Origin: Adiantum capillus-veneris
Taxonomy: Eukaryota; Streptophyta; Polypodiopsida; Polypodiales; Pteridaceae
Assembly: GCA_014529385.2 (NCBI GenBank)
Contig: CM043968.1
Coordinates: 22,373,484-22,437,483 of the forward strand
DNA: 64,000 nt
Reading direction: 5' to 3'
Below the pieces are notes generated by a model. It did not search any database, was not told the DNA's origin, and worked only from the letters and a program-made list of their open reading frames with translations. Positions 1 through 12,330 of the stretch are shown here, one piece after another (the first letter of the stretch is position 1; every line of letters begins with the position of its first letter). Made by a program: the position numbers and the translations under genes.

Positions 1-567
1 ATACAAGTGAACTTCCTCCAACTCCCTTGAAATGTATGGCATATCAAATTGTTGAGTATCATGTTGCAATGTTTTTGTGCGAGCATTCATATCCCCAAAT
101 ACAATAACATCACCTTCACCTTTGAAATAAGCAATGTCCTCTTCCAAATCAGAAAATGGTTGATCTCTATCCATGCAAGCATAAAAGGGAGAATCATGAT
201 GAGGAATGTAGCAACCGGCTACAAAAATGGGTGCTCTTTTTGGTGTCATAATTTTCAGCCATACATAACGTTTGTACTTGTCATCTTTCACAATTGATAC
301 AAAATCCTCCAATCCTTTCTTAACCATACATGCTAACCCTCCTTGTCCTCTTCGTTGCTTGAGATTCTTTGACCACATCAATGAATGTACATTGTAATCC
401 TCCAAGCCGTTAATCCTTTGTGTATCATGCTCCCAAGTTTCAACAAGAAGTACAACATCGGCTTTGCTTGTTAGTTCATCAATGCCAACCCCCGCATTCC
501 ATGGGTATCCATTACAATTCCAAAAGCATATTTTCAATTGTAACTCGGTCTCATAGGTCACGCATCC
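1..567 (-). CDS. LINE ORF2, APE-type endonuclease domain (5' part only)
   Basis: The frame directly after the ORF1 stop codon stays open for 189 codons to the window edge. It reads as an exonuclease-endonuclease-phosphatase domain: ICFWNCNGYPW near the start (metal and substrate Asn), then VVLLVETWEH (catalytic Glu), YKRYVWLKIM, IFVAGCYIPHHDSP and DVIVFGDMNARTK (the GDxNA motif). This enzyme nicks genomic DNA to prime reverse transcription. It lies in the same frame as ORF1, separated only by the TAG at 568-570. I see no ATG in this frame before the conserved motif, so the start is uncertain. The reverse transcriptase domain lies outside the window. Confidence 0.8.
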
Positions 568-1518
568 CTATTTGCTTGAGAGACTTGCCTCCTCCTTGGG
601 CACATTTTCTTCATGAGAGATCTCCTTGTTTTTATTATTCTTTTCCTCATATGCCTTGCGACGCATATTTTGTTGCTTAATAGTGCGATCTTCACATACA
701 AAACATTTTGTATCCCTCAAATAGATCCAACTATTATCAAGGATAATCTTTCGCTTGGTCTCATCCGGCATGGTGCATACAATTGGCCGTTCTCTCGAGC
801 GAGGAGCTCCTTGCTTCCCCACTCTATGTGCTCCATAGACCATAACTCCGGACATGCCAAAGTGGGTTTTGAAGAAATCTACAATAAAAATGGCAAGAGA
901 AGGAGGTGTCTCTAACTTCTCTTCGGGAATTCCACGAATAACAATGTTCTTGGAACGTCGCTCCCGTTCCTTCAACTCCTCCACATCCACATTCTCAACA
1001 TTCTTTGTTTGGACCATAGCTTGCATGAGTGAGGAATTAGAAACCACATTGCTACCACATACATCAGCCCAAGACTTGTTTGTGCATACATTTTTCATGT
1101 CGCATACATCCCGGCTCATAGTGTCAAATTTCTCCTCTTTCAATACATGGTCATGCTCTACTTTGCTCATCCGCTCCTTCAAAGCATTCAAGTCCACAAG
1201 TGAGCGTTTACATTCCTTGACTTCCTCTTCAAGTTGCATCAAACGTGTTTTTTGCATCTCAAGTGTCCTCTTGAGATTCTCATTCTCAACCACAAGTACC
1301 CTTAGTGTGCCATTCTCCATTGCAAGTGCTCGTAAGTCTTCGCCTTGTTTGTTTACGGTCTCTTGCAATGATCCCAAGTACGCCATGATCATGGTTTTCG
1401 ATGTCGTTGGTTGGGTGGTTGTGTTGCTATCTCCACACTTAGGAGATTTTGGATCATTTTCCACAATGGTTGTGGACCTTGTTGAAGAAGAAGAACCCTT
1501 GCGAGTGCCGGAAGACAT
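568..1518 (-). CDS. LINE ORF1 protein (coiled coil plus RNA-binding domain)
   Basis: A 316-residue open frame starting at an ATG. Residues 1-45 are Ser/Thr-rich and disordered. About 45-140 form a long heptad-rich coiled coil (runs such as VVENENLKRTLEMQKTRLMQ), expected to trimerise the protein. About 185-290 form the RNA-binding part, opened by ERERRSKNIVIRGIPEE, a signature of L1-type ORF1 proteins, followed by FFKTHFGM and YGAHRVGK. The tail is Lys/Glu-rich. ORF1 protein coats the LINE RNA and acts as a nucleic acid chaperone in the retrotransposition particle. The frame is uninterrupted and ends at a TAG that directly abuts the ORF2 frame. Confidence 0.75.
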   Translation of the reverse strand: MSSGTRKGSSSSTRSTTIVENDPKSPKCGDSNTTTQPTTSKTMIMAYLGSLQETVNKQGEDLRALAMENGTLRVLVVENENLKRTLEMQKTRLMQLEEEVKECKRSLVDLNALKERMSKVEHDHVLKEEKFDTMSRDVCDMKNVCTNKSWADVCGSNVVSNSSLMQAMVQTKNVENVDVEELKERERRSKNIVIRGIPEEKLETPPSLAIFIVDFFKTHFGMSGVMVYGAHRVGKQGAPRSRERPIVCTMPDETKRKIILDNSWIYLRDTKCFVCEDRTIKQQNMRRKAYEEKNNKNKEISHEENVPKEEASLSSK

Positions 1519-1560
1519 TGTATGTAAAATAGGAGATGAGAATCAATTTTGTTGAACCTG

Positions 1561-1743
1561 TTCACTTCGGAAATGCTGCTACAGAAACGCCTTCCATAAC
1601 TCTGAAAATTTTTGTCTTTACATCAATGCGTAGAGGACTTCGTGCTCTTCGATTGAGGCTATAGATCACCCAAATCGGAGTTCGGATGAAGAAGTTATGA
1701 TCAAAAGAGTGGACTGCTGTCTACTAGGTCAAAAAACGGCTGC

Positions 1744-1787
<44 letters not shown>

Positions 1788-2310
1788 AGAAGAAGAAGAA
1801 CACACATTGTTGTGCCGTGTTCGAAAAAAATGTGTCTGAGCTTAATATCGTGTCTAAAATAATGAAAAAATTAGTGTAATTTGGTGTAAAAACCTTCAAA
1901 TTTTGTCAATTTACCTTTGTTGTTTCAAATATGTAGGTTTGCCAAGTGTTTAGAAAAAAAAAAAATCGAGCACTGGCCTGCACGCACGTGCACTAGGGGA
2001 GAGAGAGAGAGAGACTCCCTCTCTGTCGCGTCACGGATGCGCACTGCGCACGTGCAGTAGGGGCATCAGCTTAATACGGTGCCATTTTCAATTTCCTGGA
2101 GTCCAGGGCTAGAAAAAAACAGTTTTCCTACCCGAAGAAAATAAGGGCAAACTTGAAATACTCCTGGTTTTTCGATCGAAATTTAATGCTTTTGCCGGTA
2201 ATTACACTAAAACTTATGAAAATTGCCCGGTTTTCTTCAAGGCAAGCTCAAAATCTAATCGGGATTTTAGGATTTCAACTGGTTAAAATACACTCGACCC
2301 CGATTTTTTT
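1561..2310. other. Intergenic, (GA)n/(GAA)n tract, no gene
   Basis: No coding signal. A (GA)n tract at about 1748-1784 runs into a (GAA)n tract to about 1800. The following 60 bases, containing CGAAAAAAATGTGTCTGAGC, recur at about 3480-3550 after a similar (GAA)n run. The 5' control region of the LINE may lie here, but no promoter can be named. Confidence 0.5.
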
Positions 2311-3200
<890 letters not shown>

Positions 3201-3302
3201 GGGTCAATCATTGCAGCGTTGTATCAGGTTGTGGGGACGCCATCTATGGCGTGGTGAACTAGCGTACGCCAACGAATCAGTGGCAACAAACCAAGGTGCA
3301 CG

Positions 3303-3397
<95 letters not shown>

Positions 3398-3700
3398 CTG
3401 TCCCAGTTGTGCACGAACGCCGAGAACCAAGGAGATGTTAGTCGTAGTGGGCGAGAGAGAGAGAGAAGAAGAAGAAGAAGAAGAAGAAGAACACACATTG
3501 CTGTGCCTTGTTCGAAAAAAATGTGTCTGAGCTTAATACCATGTCTAAAACGTTTTTAAATTCAAAAATACCGGTTGAGGACAAGGACAAAAGGAAAAAT
3601 TCCGTCCCAAAATAAAGAAAAGTAAACTTTTTGAAATCTCCTCTTCGCAAATTCAAGCAAAGGATTTTTGTATGATTGGGAAAATGATTTTTCTCGAATT

Positions 3701-3744
<44 letters not shown>

Positions 3745-3896
3745 TACGGGCCGGGGCAATCTCACGGCCTCACGCCTGGGCTCTTGGGATCAACCGTCGC
3801 AGCATCGTAGCAGGTTGTGGGGACGCCAGTTATGGCGTGATGAACTAGGGTAGGCCAACGAATCTACGGAAACGAGACAAGGTGCACAAACCAGAG

Positions 3897-4205
3897 TGTT
3901 AACCCTCACGGCTCACGGACACCCCATCACCTACGACGGACGTGTATTATGTATTTGGTAGAGTCAGGTACCGGGCTTGTCGGACCAATAGGAAAAGGGT
4001 AAGAGTGATCGCCGATGAGAGGCGCACTCTAACTGGGACATTCAAGGGATTAGTTGGCTAAGCATGGGCGCCCAAGTGTGAATGGGGTGAGCTCATATAA
4101 AAGCCAACTAAACCTAAAATTCACTCATTCTCTCATGTGTGCAATAGAAGAGTGCTCTTGCTCCATCTCCATCTCCATCTTCTTCTTCTTCACCTCCTTG
4201 TGTGT

Positions 4206-4284
<79 letters not shown>

Positions 4285-4521
4285 TGCAATCGAGCATTGC
4301 GGCGGCACGACGGCGGTAAAGCGGTTGAGCGCGACGTAGCAGCGTCTCCTTCTTCTTCGCGGCGAGGAATCCTCCACGGCAGAAGCATAGAGCGGTGAGT
4401 GACACACCATTGCCCTCTTTTGAGCTTACTAGTTAAGCTAGTTGTGTGCTTGGAGCCGTCTATGGCTCGCATACAGTGTTAGGCAAGGCCCTTGCTTCGA
4501 CAGTGCGGCAAGGAGCGCACA
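3897..4521 (+). repeat. 5' LTR of the Ty3/gypsy element
   Basis: Starts TGTTAACCC at 3897 and ends CACA just before the primer site. It contains a TATA-like CTCATATAAAAGCC at about 4092-4105 as probable core promoter. Downstream is a compound (TG)n(AG)n tract at about 4199-4284. The matching LTR is at 15787. Confidence 0.85.
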
Positions 4522-4525
4522 TTTT

Positions 4526-4543
4526 TGGCGCCGCTGCCGGGGA
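4526..4543 (+). promoter_or_regulatory. Primer binding site, tRNA-Asp type
   Basis: TGGCGCCGCTGCCGGGGA is complementary to the 3' end of plant tRNA-Asp with a single mismatch (C for T at position 9). It sits four bases after the LTR end, where minus-strand DNA synthesis is primed. Confidence 0.8.
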
Positions 4544-4973
4544 ATCGCCCTGCACTAAGCCCAAGAGGCACTTTGTGCTTCTCCTATGAGTTTTTTGTAG
4601 TAGGAAAGAAGAGGAAGAGGAAGAGGAATGAGTTATTTTTCTGCAAGTTATTAATTTCTGTATTGTCTGCAAGTTCTGTGATTTCTGCATAATGTTGTGT
4701 TTTCTGTTTGCACACAGTCTTTGCACGGTTAGTAGTCGTTAGCTTGTTCGTAGTGAATGAATAAGTAGGAAGGCAGTTAGCAATTTCTGTTTGCACACAG
4801 TCTGTACACAGTTTTCTATCAAGGTTTGCCTGCACACAGTCTTTGCACAGTAAGGTAGTGAGAGAGGAAGTAGGTGGACAGTTAGCCCACTGTCAGTAAG
4901 CAGTTAGGTAGGTGTTTACAGTGTGTGTGGCCAAGAAAGGGTCACCTAAACCGCGTGCGGTCGTCGCCTTTAG

Positions 4974-5106
<133 letters not shown>

Positions 5107-5360
5107 TTAAAATTTTAAAAAAAAAACAAAAATATTTAAGCGTGAGTGACTGGGGGCTACACTAAAATTTTGATCGGGATCGGGATCGGGATCATTTCCC
5201 CAAGCCCAAGCCCAGGCCCAGGCCCAGGCCTAGGCCTCAGTCCTATGATATATACTAGACTCACTCCACCCTAGGTTTTGGACCTTCGGCTGGGACTCAA
5301 GGTAGCGCGACCCAAGATCCTCATATCGCGTCTAGTGATTCTTCCTCTGACTACGAAGTC

Positions 5361-8300
5361 ATGGAGGGGTATCCTACACCAAACCCTAATACTTCAAGTC
5401 AAGACATGCATGCCATGGGCCCACGGCCCGGGTCCAGCATGTTTAGCCGCTTAAAAGACACCCTTAGTAGAGCTACTCACTCCGAACATGCGGTTAATGA
5501 AATAAATGAAGGGAGTGGGGAAGTAAATTCGTCATTCATGCCTAAAATAGAACCTATGCTTCTTGAGAGTGTGCATGTGAATGTTCCATCCACTGCACCT
5601 CCTGATCCTTTAGGACTATCTTCCTCTGAGGTTTTACTCCCCGATGGTAGGAGTCTTGCCGAAGTACAAGAGATCGAACGCTATATGCAAGCAACAAGGG
5701 AGAGGGAAATTGAGAACCTACGAAGGCTAGAACAAAGTCGAGCCCTGAAAGCAAAGGATCCTATGACAACAATCATGCCAGCCGAGCAACCGAGTGCTCC
5801 CAAGGTAGCAGTCACGGAGGGGCAAGCGATGGGGAGCAATAATGCTTCCACTTCGAGGGAAACCTCCAACACGCCAGGCCTAGATGGGATATTCCTAAAC
5901 GAAAATTGGGAGTATAACCTACAAGCAGAAGCTTTAACTGATCGGTACACAGGACACACCTATCATGTGGGTTGTTTAGATGTTCTACAATCCACATCGG
6001 GTGCTACTAGCATAGATGAGCAACAACAGAAAGTCTGTGATGTCCTCCATAGGATTGTCGAGTTAGAAAGACAGAACACAGCGATCAACATGCCTTCAAC
6101 AGGCCTAATGAGATTCTTGGATACAGGAAAGGCCAACCAACCAACCCTATCACCAATGGAGACTCCCTCAGTGAGCCCCATTGATCCTCCATATGTTGTT
6201 TCGCCAGGAGCCTCAGTACAATCTGAGCCCACAAGTGGCAGCTTTACCTTCCCAGATCTAGCTCATCTTTATCTTAATGACACTACGGCTACCATGCATA
6301 TCCCAATGGTGAGCATGACAAGAAGTACACCATGGAGTTAATTTGTTAACACTGCGCCGATGCCTAGTAGCACAATGCCCCTAACTATACCTACATGTAT
6401 GTATCAATCATGTGCACCTGTCGTACCTTAGCCTCATGTAGCTCCTACACCTCCGATTATTCCAAGAGCTTACAATCCAGAATGGCATTATCCAAGCTCT
6501 TATACAAGTGGAGCTATGCCATTTAATAATAACATGCCATATCAGGCACCCCCTATGCCTAGGGCCACGCCTGTAAACTTTGGACCACCGTCTGGTACAC
6601 CACCATACGAAATATGGGACCCAAGAGCCGCGCGTATGCCAAGGCCAAGGCTAACTCCCAACTCGCATGTGGTTCCAGGAGCACATACACCCATTATACC
6701 TGCTCAAATAGGAGATTTGGCAACATTTGCTCAAACTATCGGTCGCTCTATTGCGGAAAACATGCGTAGTGCACCTGATAGAGAGCCTAGGAGCAAGGCA
6801 GTTCAAGTAGCTAAGCTCACACAGAAATTCAGTGGAGACGGAGATGCTAGAAAGCATATGGAAGTATTTGAACATGTGTGTGATTCCTTGGAAGAGCACA
6901 ATGAGCTACATAAGTGTAAGGCTTTGAGTTTGACCCTAAGCGGAAAGGCTAGAGATTGGCATAGAACCTTAAGAGTAGAAGAGAAAACGATCTACTCTAC
7001 TCTTAGGAGACTGTTCTTAAAAGAATACATACGAGAGGGAGTACTTTGGGGTGTAGCCTCTCAGCTCCAGAAAGCCCAACGAGAAGAAGGTGAATCTGTG
7101 AGAGACTTCATTAGTCGCCTAAAGAATTTGAATTCTCGATGCAATCCAAACAAGCGATTCAACAACAACCAATTGCTCGATAGATTCATTAGGGGACTAC
7201 GACATGAAAGTATCTATAATGGCCTAGTCATTAGAGGTATCACTACTTGGGAAGCAGTCACCATGAATGCGATCCAATTGGAGGATAATTTAATGATTGC
7301 AGGAGAAAGAGTGTCCGCCGAGCCGAAGTCTAGTAGCTCGCAAGCGTCAGGGCATGAGCCAATGAAGATAAATCCAATCGTGAAAGAGAAAACAATATCT
7401 GAGATGACTTTGGCAGATATCACCAAGGCCATCCAAGAAAGCCTTAGGGGTAATCGTGCTCCACAAAACACTCATATGTATCCAAGAAGGGAGCAGCAAT
7501 GGTGCTCAATCTGCTTGGGCCCACATACTACGAGTGAATGCCCTACTTTCAGAGTAAAGTTTAACGGGACTTGTAACGCGTGTGGTAGGTATGGCCATCA
7601 AGCGAAGGATTGCCTAATGCTTAAACGCATCATGGAAAATAGACCGCCTATAGCTTGGGCAGACTCACCTCGAGTTCCTGCATTGATGCCTACCCCACCC
7701 ATGGAGCAACAGTTGCCATTACAGCACATGGTCCCTAGAACCCAAAATGTGGTCCAAACCACACCGTTGCCACCTCCAGTGCTAGGACCGCAACCCCCTC
7801 ATCCAAGAGTTACACCTATGAACCAAATAGGTTGCGAGTCATCTAGTACTTATGTAGATTGCGAAGAGGACATAGACTCTAGTATCACTTATGGAGTCGA
7901 CATGCTTGAGGAGTGTCCCATGTACTATATGGAAGACCGTTGGGGACAAATCAAACTGGTATATCAAGCTACTGCGCTAGCAGCAAGAGGCAAAAACATT
8001 AATAGTTTTGCCAGGAGACCACCTCTTCAGTGCTACGAATGTGGTGGACCACATCGAGTAGCTGAGTGCCCCATTAGAATGCAAAAGAATGTTGCACTAA
8101 TGCAAACAAGTCAAGGGAGTGCATTGGCAATGCCAATACTCACTTGTAATCGTTGTGGCATAGATCATTTGATTGCACAGTGTCCTAACGATCCAAACGC
8201 ACCAAAAATCACACCATTGAACATAATAGAGATTGTTGATAGGACACCACCAACTATAAACATAACACCAGTGAATGCACTCACACGGTCGATGCTCCAA

Positions 8301-8579
8301 AAGCAAAATTACATCCTCGAAGAGGGAGATGCTGCATCCATTGGCCAAGCGAGAAAGAAGAAAACACGAAGAAAGAAATCCCTTAATGCTTCTAGCTCAA
8401 AACCTAGTTCAAAGACTAACATAGGGACAGGAGAGGATCCCGTGTATATGAATGACCCTGAGGATGACTCAGATTCGATAGAGACCACGGAGACCAAAAC
8501 TGTTACTACAAAGGAAAAAGCCAGTGAGGAGGATCACGAGAGGGAATTACGACGAACACCAAAAGAGTATTCAAGTTAA
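5361..8579 (+). pseudogene. Ty3/gypsy gag polyprotein with two in-frame stops
   Basis: One long frame begins at the ATG at 5361 and ends at TAA 8577-8579. It is interrupted by TAA at 6339 and TAG at 6429; the protein on both sides of these stops is in the same frame. The N-terminal third is Pro/Ser-rich without recognisable domains. The capsid-like gag domain lies at about 6830-7300 (KFSGDGDARKHMEVFEHV, SGKARDWHRTL, EGESVRDFISRLKNL). Four zinc knuckles follow: CSICLGPHTTSEC (about 7504), CNACGRYGHQAKDC (about 7574), CYECGGPHRVAEC (about 8033) and CNRCGIDHLIAQC (about 8147). Gag forms the virus-like particle and packages RNA. The end is Lys/Glu-rich. Pol continues in the -1 frame. Confidence 0.85.
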
Positions 8580-10188
8580 ACCACCCAGTTGCGAGCCCCC
8601 AAGATAAGCCACGAGAGACAAAAAATGAGGATTACAAGAGAAAGATTGGAACCTATCCAAACCCAACGGTGGAAATTGAACGAGTCCAACAACTGAGGGG
8701 TTTGGTGGAAGAAACTCAACGAACATTAGAACCTAAACCCAAACATATCCAGATGTCGGACACAGTGTTTCCCACAAAAGTTCAACCTCACAAGAACTAC
8801 AGGCCGTTAGCTATACCCAGTATCATTCGGGAAGAGAGTGAGGGTAGGACATCTGAAAGTGGACACACACCTTTCCTACTAGAGAGAATGTTTGGTGAGG
8901 GAATGCCCGAACCCCTTGAGGAAGTGGACATTCCATCTTCACTATTCTCTTTTCAGGGTCCTACGTCCCACAAGATGCCATTAAATGTTGCCAAACTATA
9001 TAAAGACCGCGAGCCAGTCTCAGCTCTTCGAGCCTTCCTCAATGGAGAATTACAGGCCAGATTACCACAGTTTGCACATATGAACAAACCTGACTCGGTA
9101 ATGAATGATGAGGAACATTTAGCACCACCATCTGACCTAGCGGGACATGAATCTGTAATTGAAGTACCCGTTAACAAGTTGGGGCAATACTTTGAAGGTG
9201 ATGAATCTAATGCTACTCTACCAATCACTACTAAAGGATTAACTGTAAAGGGGGTCCTTGACGGTGGTGCGGGAGTCAGCATGGTGACAAAGAGTTGTTG
9301 GGAGTCTATGGGGGACCTCACCTTGAAGCCACAAGCGTAGTGGTAAAAATGGCTAATGGATCTATTGTTACGCCTATTGGAATGCTAAAGGATCTCAGGA
9401 TCAAGGTCTTGGGACACAAGGTAAGGCAGACTTTCATTGTTATGGATTTTTCCAAGCATCCTATGTCATTTGAGATGATCTTAGGGCATCCATTCATGAG
9501 GGAAGCAAAAATGAAGCATGACTGGTCCAAAAACCACGTCTACTTACAGTTCCAAGACTCTGTCATTCGAGTTGATCTTTTAAGTGGTCGAACGCATCCT
9601 CTAGGAAATAAATTCATCATTGATAATCGATCAGACACAACAATTCACTCAGCTCCATTACAGTATTGTTACACATTTAACGAAGACACGGATATTGGGG
9701 AGAACTCTCCTTATATGGATATCCTACCCGGAATGGCTGAGTCAGACAATGTCGATTGGGTACACCTAGCGGCAACTATAGATACATGGGGAGCTAGAGG
9801 AACAACCTGGGTAACACCAGATGGGGAAGGGATACCACACATTGCACCAGTAAACATGTTAGGTGTAGCGCATGTAACATCCGATGATAAGAAAGAGGCA
9901 CACCTACCTGAGAGTGAAACTGATGATTCCTCAAAGGCTTCAGGCCAATACACATCAGAAACAGAATCTCGGGGAGAAATGGATTCAGAACCTGAGGAAC
10001 CATCGAGTGAACCAAGTATAGAAACTGAACACTCAAGGCCTAGTACGACCATCTATGGTAATTTATATGAGAGTGAAGAAGATACAAGCGAAGACGTATC
10101 AGGCGAGTCGAGTTCAAACATTTACCAAAATCAAACCTTAACAAGAAACAAAGGTCATATAAGAGACGACGATATCGAGCAAATGTGA
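8567..10188 (+). pseudogene. Ty3/gypsy protease region and linker, frameshifted
   Basis: The frame -1 to gag opens within the last codons of gag (VFKLNHPVASPQ) and runs to a stop at 9340. Near 9250 it carries the retropepsin active site GVLDGGAGVSMV; Asp-Gly-Gly replaces the usual Asp-Thr/Ser-Gly, a variant familiar in plant gypsy elements. A frameshift near 9320-9345 moves the rest of the protease (MANGSIVTPIGMLKDLRI, then FEMILGHPFMREAKMKHDW) into the next frame, which is open to 10188. The remainder is an acidic, Ser-rich linker before the reverse transcriptase. The protease would cut Gag and Pol in the particle. The break shows this copy is inactive. Confidence 0.8.
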
Positions 10189-12330
10189 GAGCTAGGATAC
10201 ACAAGGAAAGATCTACTGCAGAATGGCTTAGCTATCTAGGGGCATGTGATGCTCATCGAAAGCTAGTAGACAATTGGGGTGAACATCTCCAGAGTGTCAT
10301 GTGGTGCAGCCCGCAACCCATTGACCTCGCTCAATTGGAGGTTACAGAGCTGAAATTGAGTGGAACTATAAGAAGACGTCAAAACCGAGAGTTAGCACAA
10401 CAACAAAAGGAGGCAGAACAAAAAGAAAGGTCTCCGTCAGGACAAGAGCTTGCTGAGTTACATACGGCTCCTGAACATTTTAAATCTTATACCACGGGAG
10501 AGCGAAAGGTTGTGTATGCCAAAGCCCAACGAATACCTACCAATGGAAACAGTGGAGTCTATGATGGTCCAGTGGTAGTTAAAGAGATAGAATTAGCAGA
10601 ACAAGGTGAGAAGTCTAAACCAGACTTTATTGCTCAAGACCTTATCGAAACTGAAGAGGCTGTACTTAAGGAGCTCCTCAAGGAATGCAAGGATATCTTT
10701 GCTTGGACATATCATGACATGAAGGGCGTTCCACCTTCTGTGGTGCAACATACAATTCCCATGATCAACACTGCTAAACCCGTCCAACAACGACCCTATC
10801 CAATGAATCCCAAGTACGCCAAAATTGTACAAGAGGAGATTGAAAAACTTATCCAATGTGGATTCATATACCCTATTGAGCACTCAGAATGGGTTTCTCC
10901 AATAGTCATTGTGCCAAAAAAGAATGGGAAACTAAGAGTGTGTGTGGACCTCAAGAAAGTTAATGCAACTACTAGGAGAGATCATTATCCCTTGCCATAT
11001 TCAGAACATGTGCTTGAGAGAGTTGCGGGCAAGGAAGCTTATAGCTTTTTAGATGGGTACTCTGGTTACAATCAAATCACAATTGCATTAGAGGACCAAG
11101 CTAAAACTGCTTTTATCACAGAGTTTGGAGTGTTTGCATTTCGTGTTATGGCTTTTGGCTTAACAAATGCCCCTGCTACATTCCAACGATTAATAAACAC
11201 TGCGTTTAACAATTTCTAAGGGAGTTTTGTGAAGCTTTCCTAGATGACCTTTGTGTTTATTCTTCTTGGGAGAAGCATTTGTTATATCTACGAAAAATAC
11301 TTGAAAGGTGCAGATTTTATCGAATCTCATTGAACCCTTTCAAATGCCAATTTTGGGTTGGAGTCATTCTAGGGCATATAGTGTCCAAGAACGGGATATC
11401 CACAGATGAGAGTAAGATTAAAGCCATTGCCAATTTTCCACCACCTACTAACTATAAAGGAGTTCAAAGATTTATGGGCCATTTTGGTTATTATCGAAGG
11501 TTTATTTTAAACTTTGCCGAGAGAGCGCGTCCATTGTACAAGCTTCTTATCGAGTTTCACTGGACGGAAGAATGTCATCAATCTTATGAGTTATTAAAGA
11601 AGGCCCTAACAAGTGCTCCAATCCTGCGAACACCTGATTGGAATGTACCTTTTCATGTGCATATTGATGCATCAAATTTTTCTGTTGGGTGTGTTCTAAC
11701 TCAACCAGGAGAACATAAATTGGACTACCCTATTGGCTTTTCAAGTCGCCAATTAAATGATGCCGAGATGAACTACACTACTATAGAGCGCGAAGGTCTA
11801 GCTATGATTTACGCAATAAAGAAATTTTGCCATTACCTTCTTGCTACCAAGTTTGTGTTTTATGTTGATCATCAAGCATTGCTATATTTGGTAAACAAGC
11901 CGTGTTCCACATGTCAAATTACACGATGGTTGTTAATTCTTCTTGAGTTTGACTTCACCGTTGTTGTGAGGCCTGGGAGGAAACATGTCATGGCGGATGA
12001 GTATTTATATATTCTACAAGAGGCACACATGGGCGTAGCTGGTGGTCACTTTTCAGGAAATTTGACTGCCCGAAAGATCTTACAGTCAGGCTATTGGTGG
12101 CCCACTCTGTTTAAGGATGCATCACTTTTTGCAAAGGGATGTGATGAATGACAATGCTTCAAGAAGCCACAAAGAAGTGATAGGATGCCTCTACATCCCA
12201 TCAAGGTAACCCAACCATTTGAAAAGTGGGGCTTAGACTTTGTAGGACCGATTAGTCCGGATGCACGTAACACGCAATCACGATATATCATTGTGGCTAC
12301 CGACTATGTAACTATGTACCAAATTACCCC
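10185..12330 (+). pseudogene. Ty3/gypsy reverse transcriptase, RNase H and truncated integrase
   Basis: Reverse transcriptase starts near 10700 (DIFAWTYHDMKGVPPSVV, then VSPIVIVPKKNGKLRVCVD, YSFLDGYSGYNQI). The frame is lost at 11210-11219, and the catalytic AFLDDLCVYS box (about 11234) is in another frame. RNase H follows (HIDASNFSVGCVL near 11660, TTIEREGLAMIYAIKKF near 11780, YVDHQAL near 11860). The integrase zinc-binding HHCC segment spans about 12025-12165, with TGA at 12149 just before its last Cys. The integrase core is cut after the first catalytic Asp (LDFVGPISPD, IIVATDYVT near 12300). The rest of the core is missing, so an internal deletion is likely. This region should copy and integrate the element but is clearly dead. 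Confidence 0.85.

Larger units (their letters stand above)
1..1560 (-). mobile_element. L1-type LINE, 5' half, continues beyond left edge
   Basis: A minus-strand non-LTR retrotransposon. Reading from right to left there is a short 5' leader (about 1519-1560), an intact ORF1 (568-1518) and the endonuclease start of ORF2 (1-567). The reverse transcriptase, RNase H or zinc-knuckle tail and poly(A) would lie left of base 1. The ORF1-ORF2 order with an APE-type endonuclease is what defines plant L1-clade LINEs. Both reading frames visible here are open, so the copy looks less decayed than the second LINE at 53160-57560. Confidence 0.8.

Noticed and set aside
4054..4472. Overlapping frames encoding Val-Cys or Thr-His runs
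   Set aside because: They translate the (TG)n tract inside the LTR and recur in the other LTR with shifted frames.
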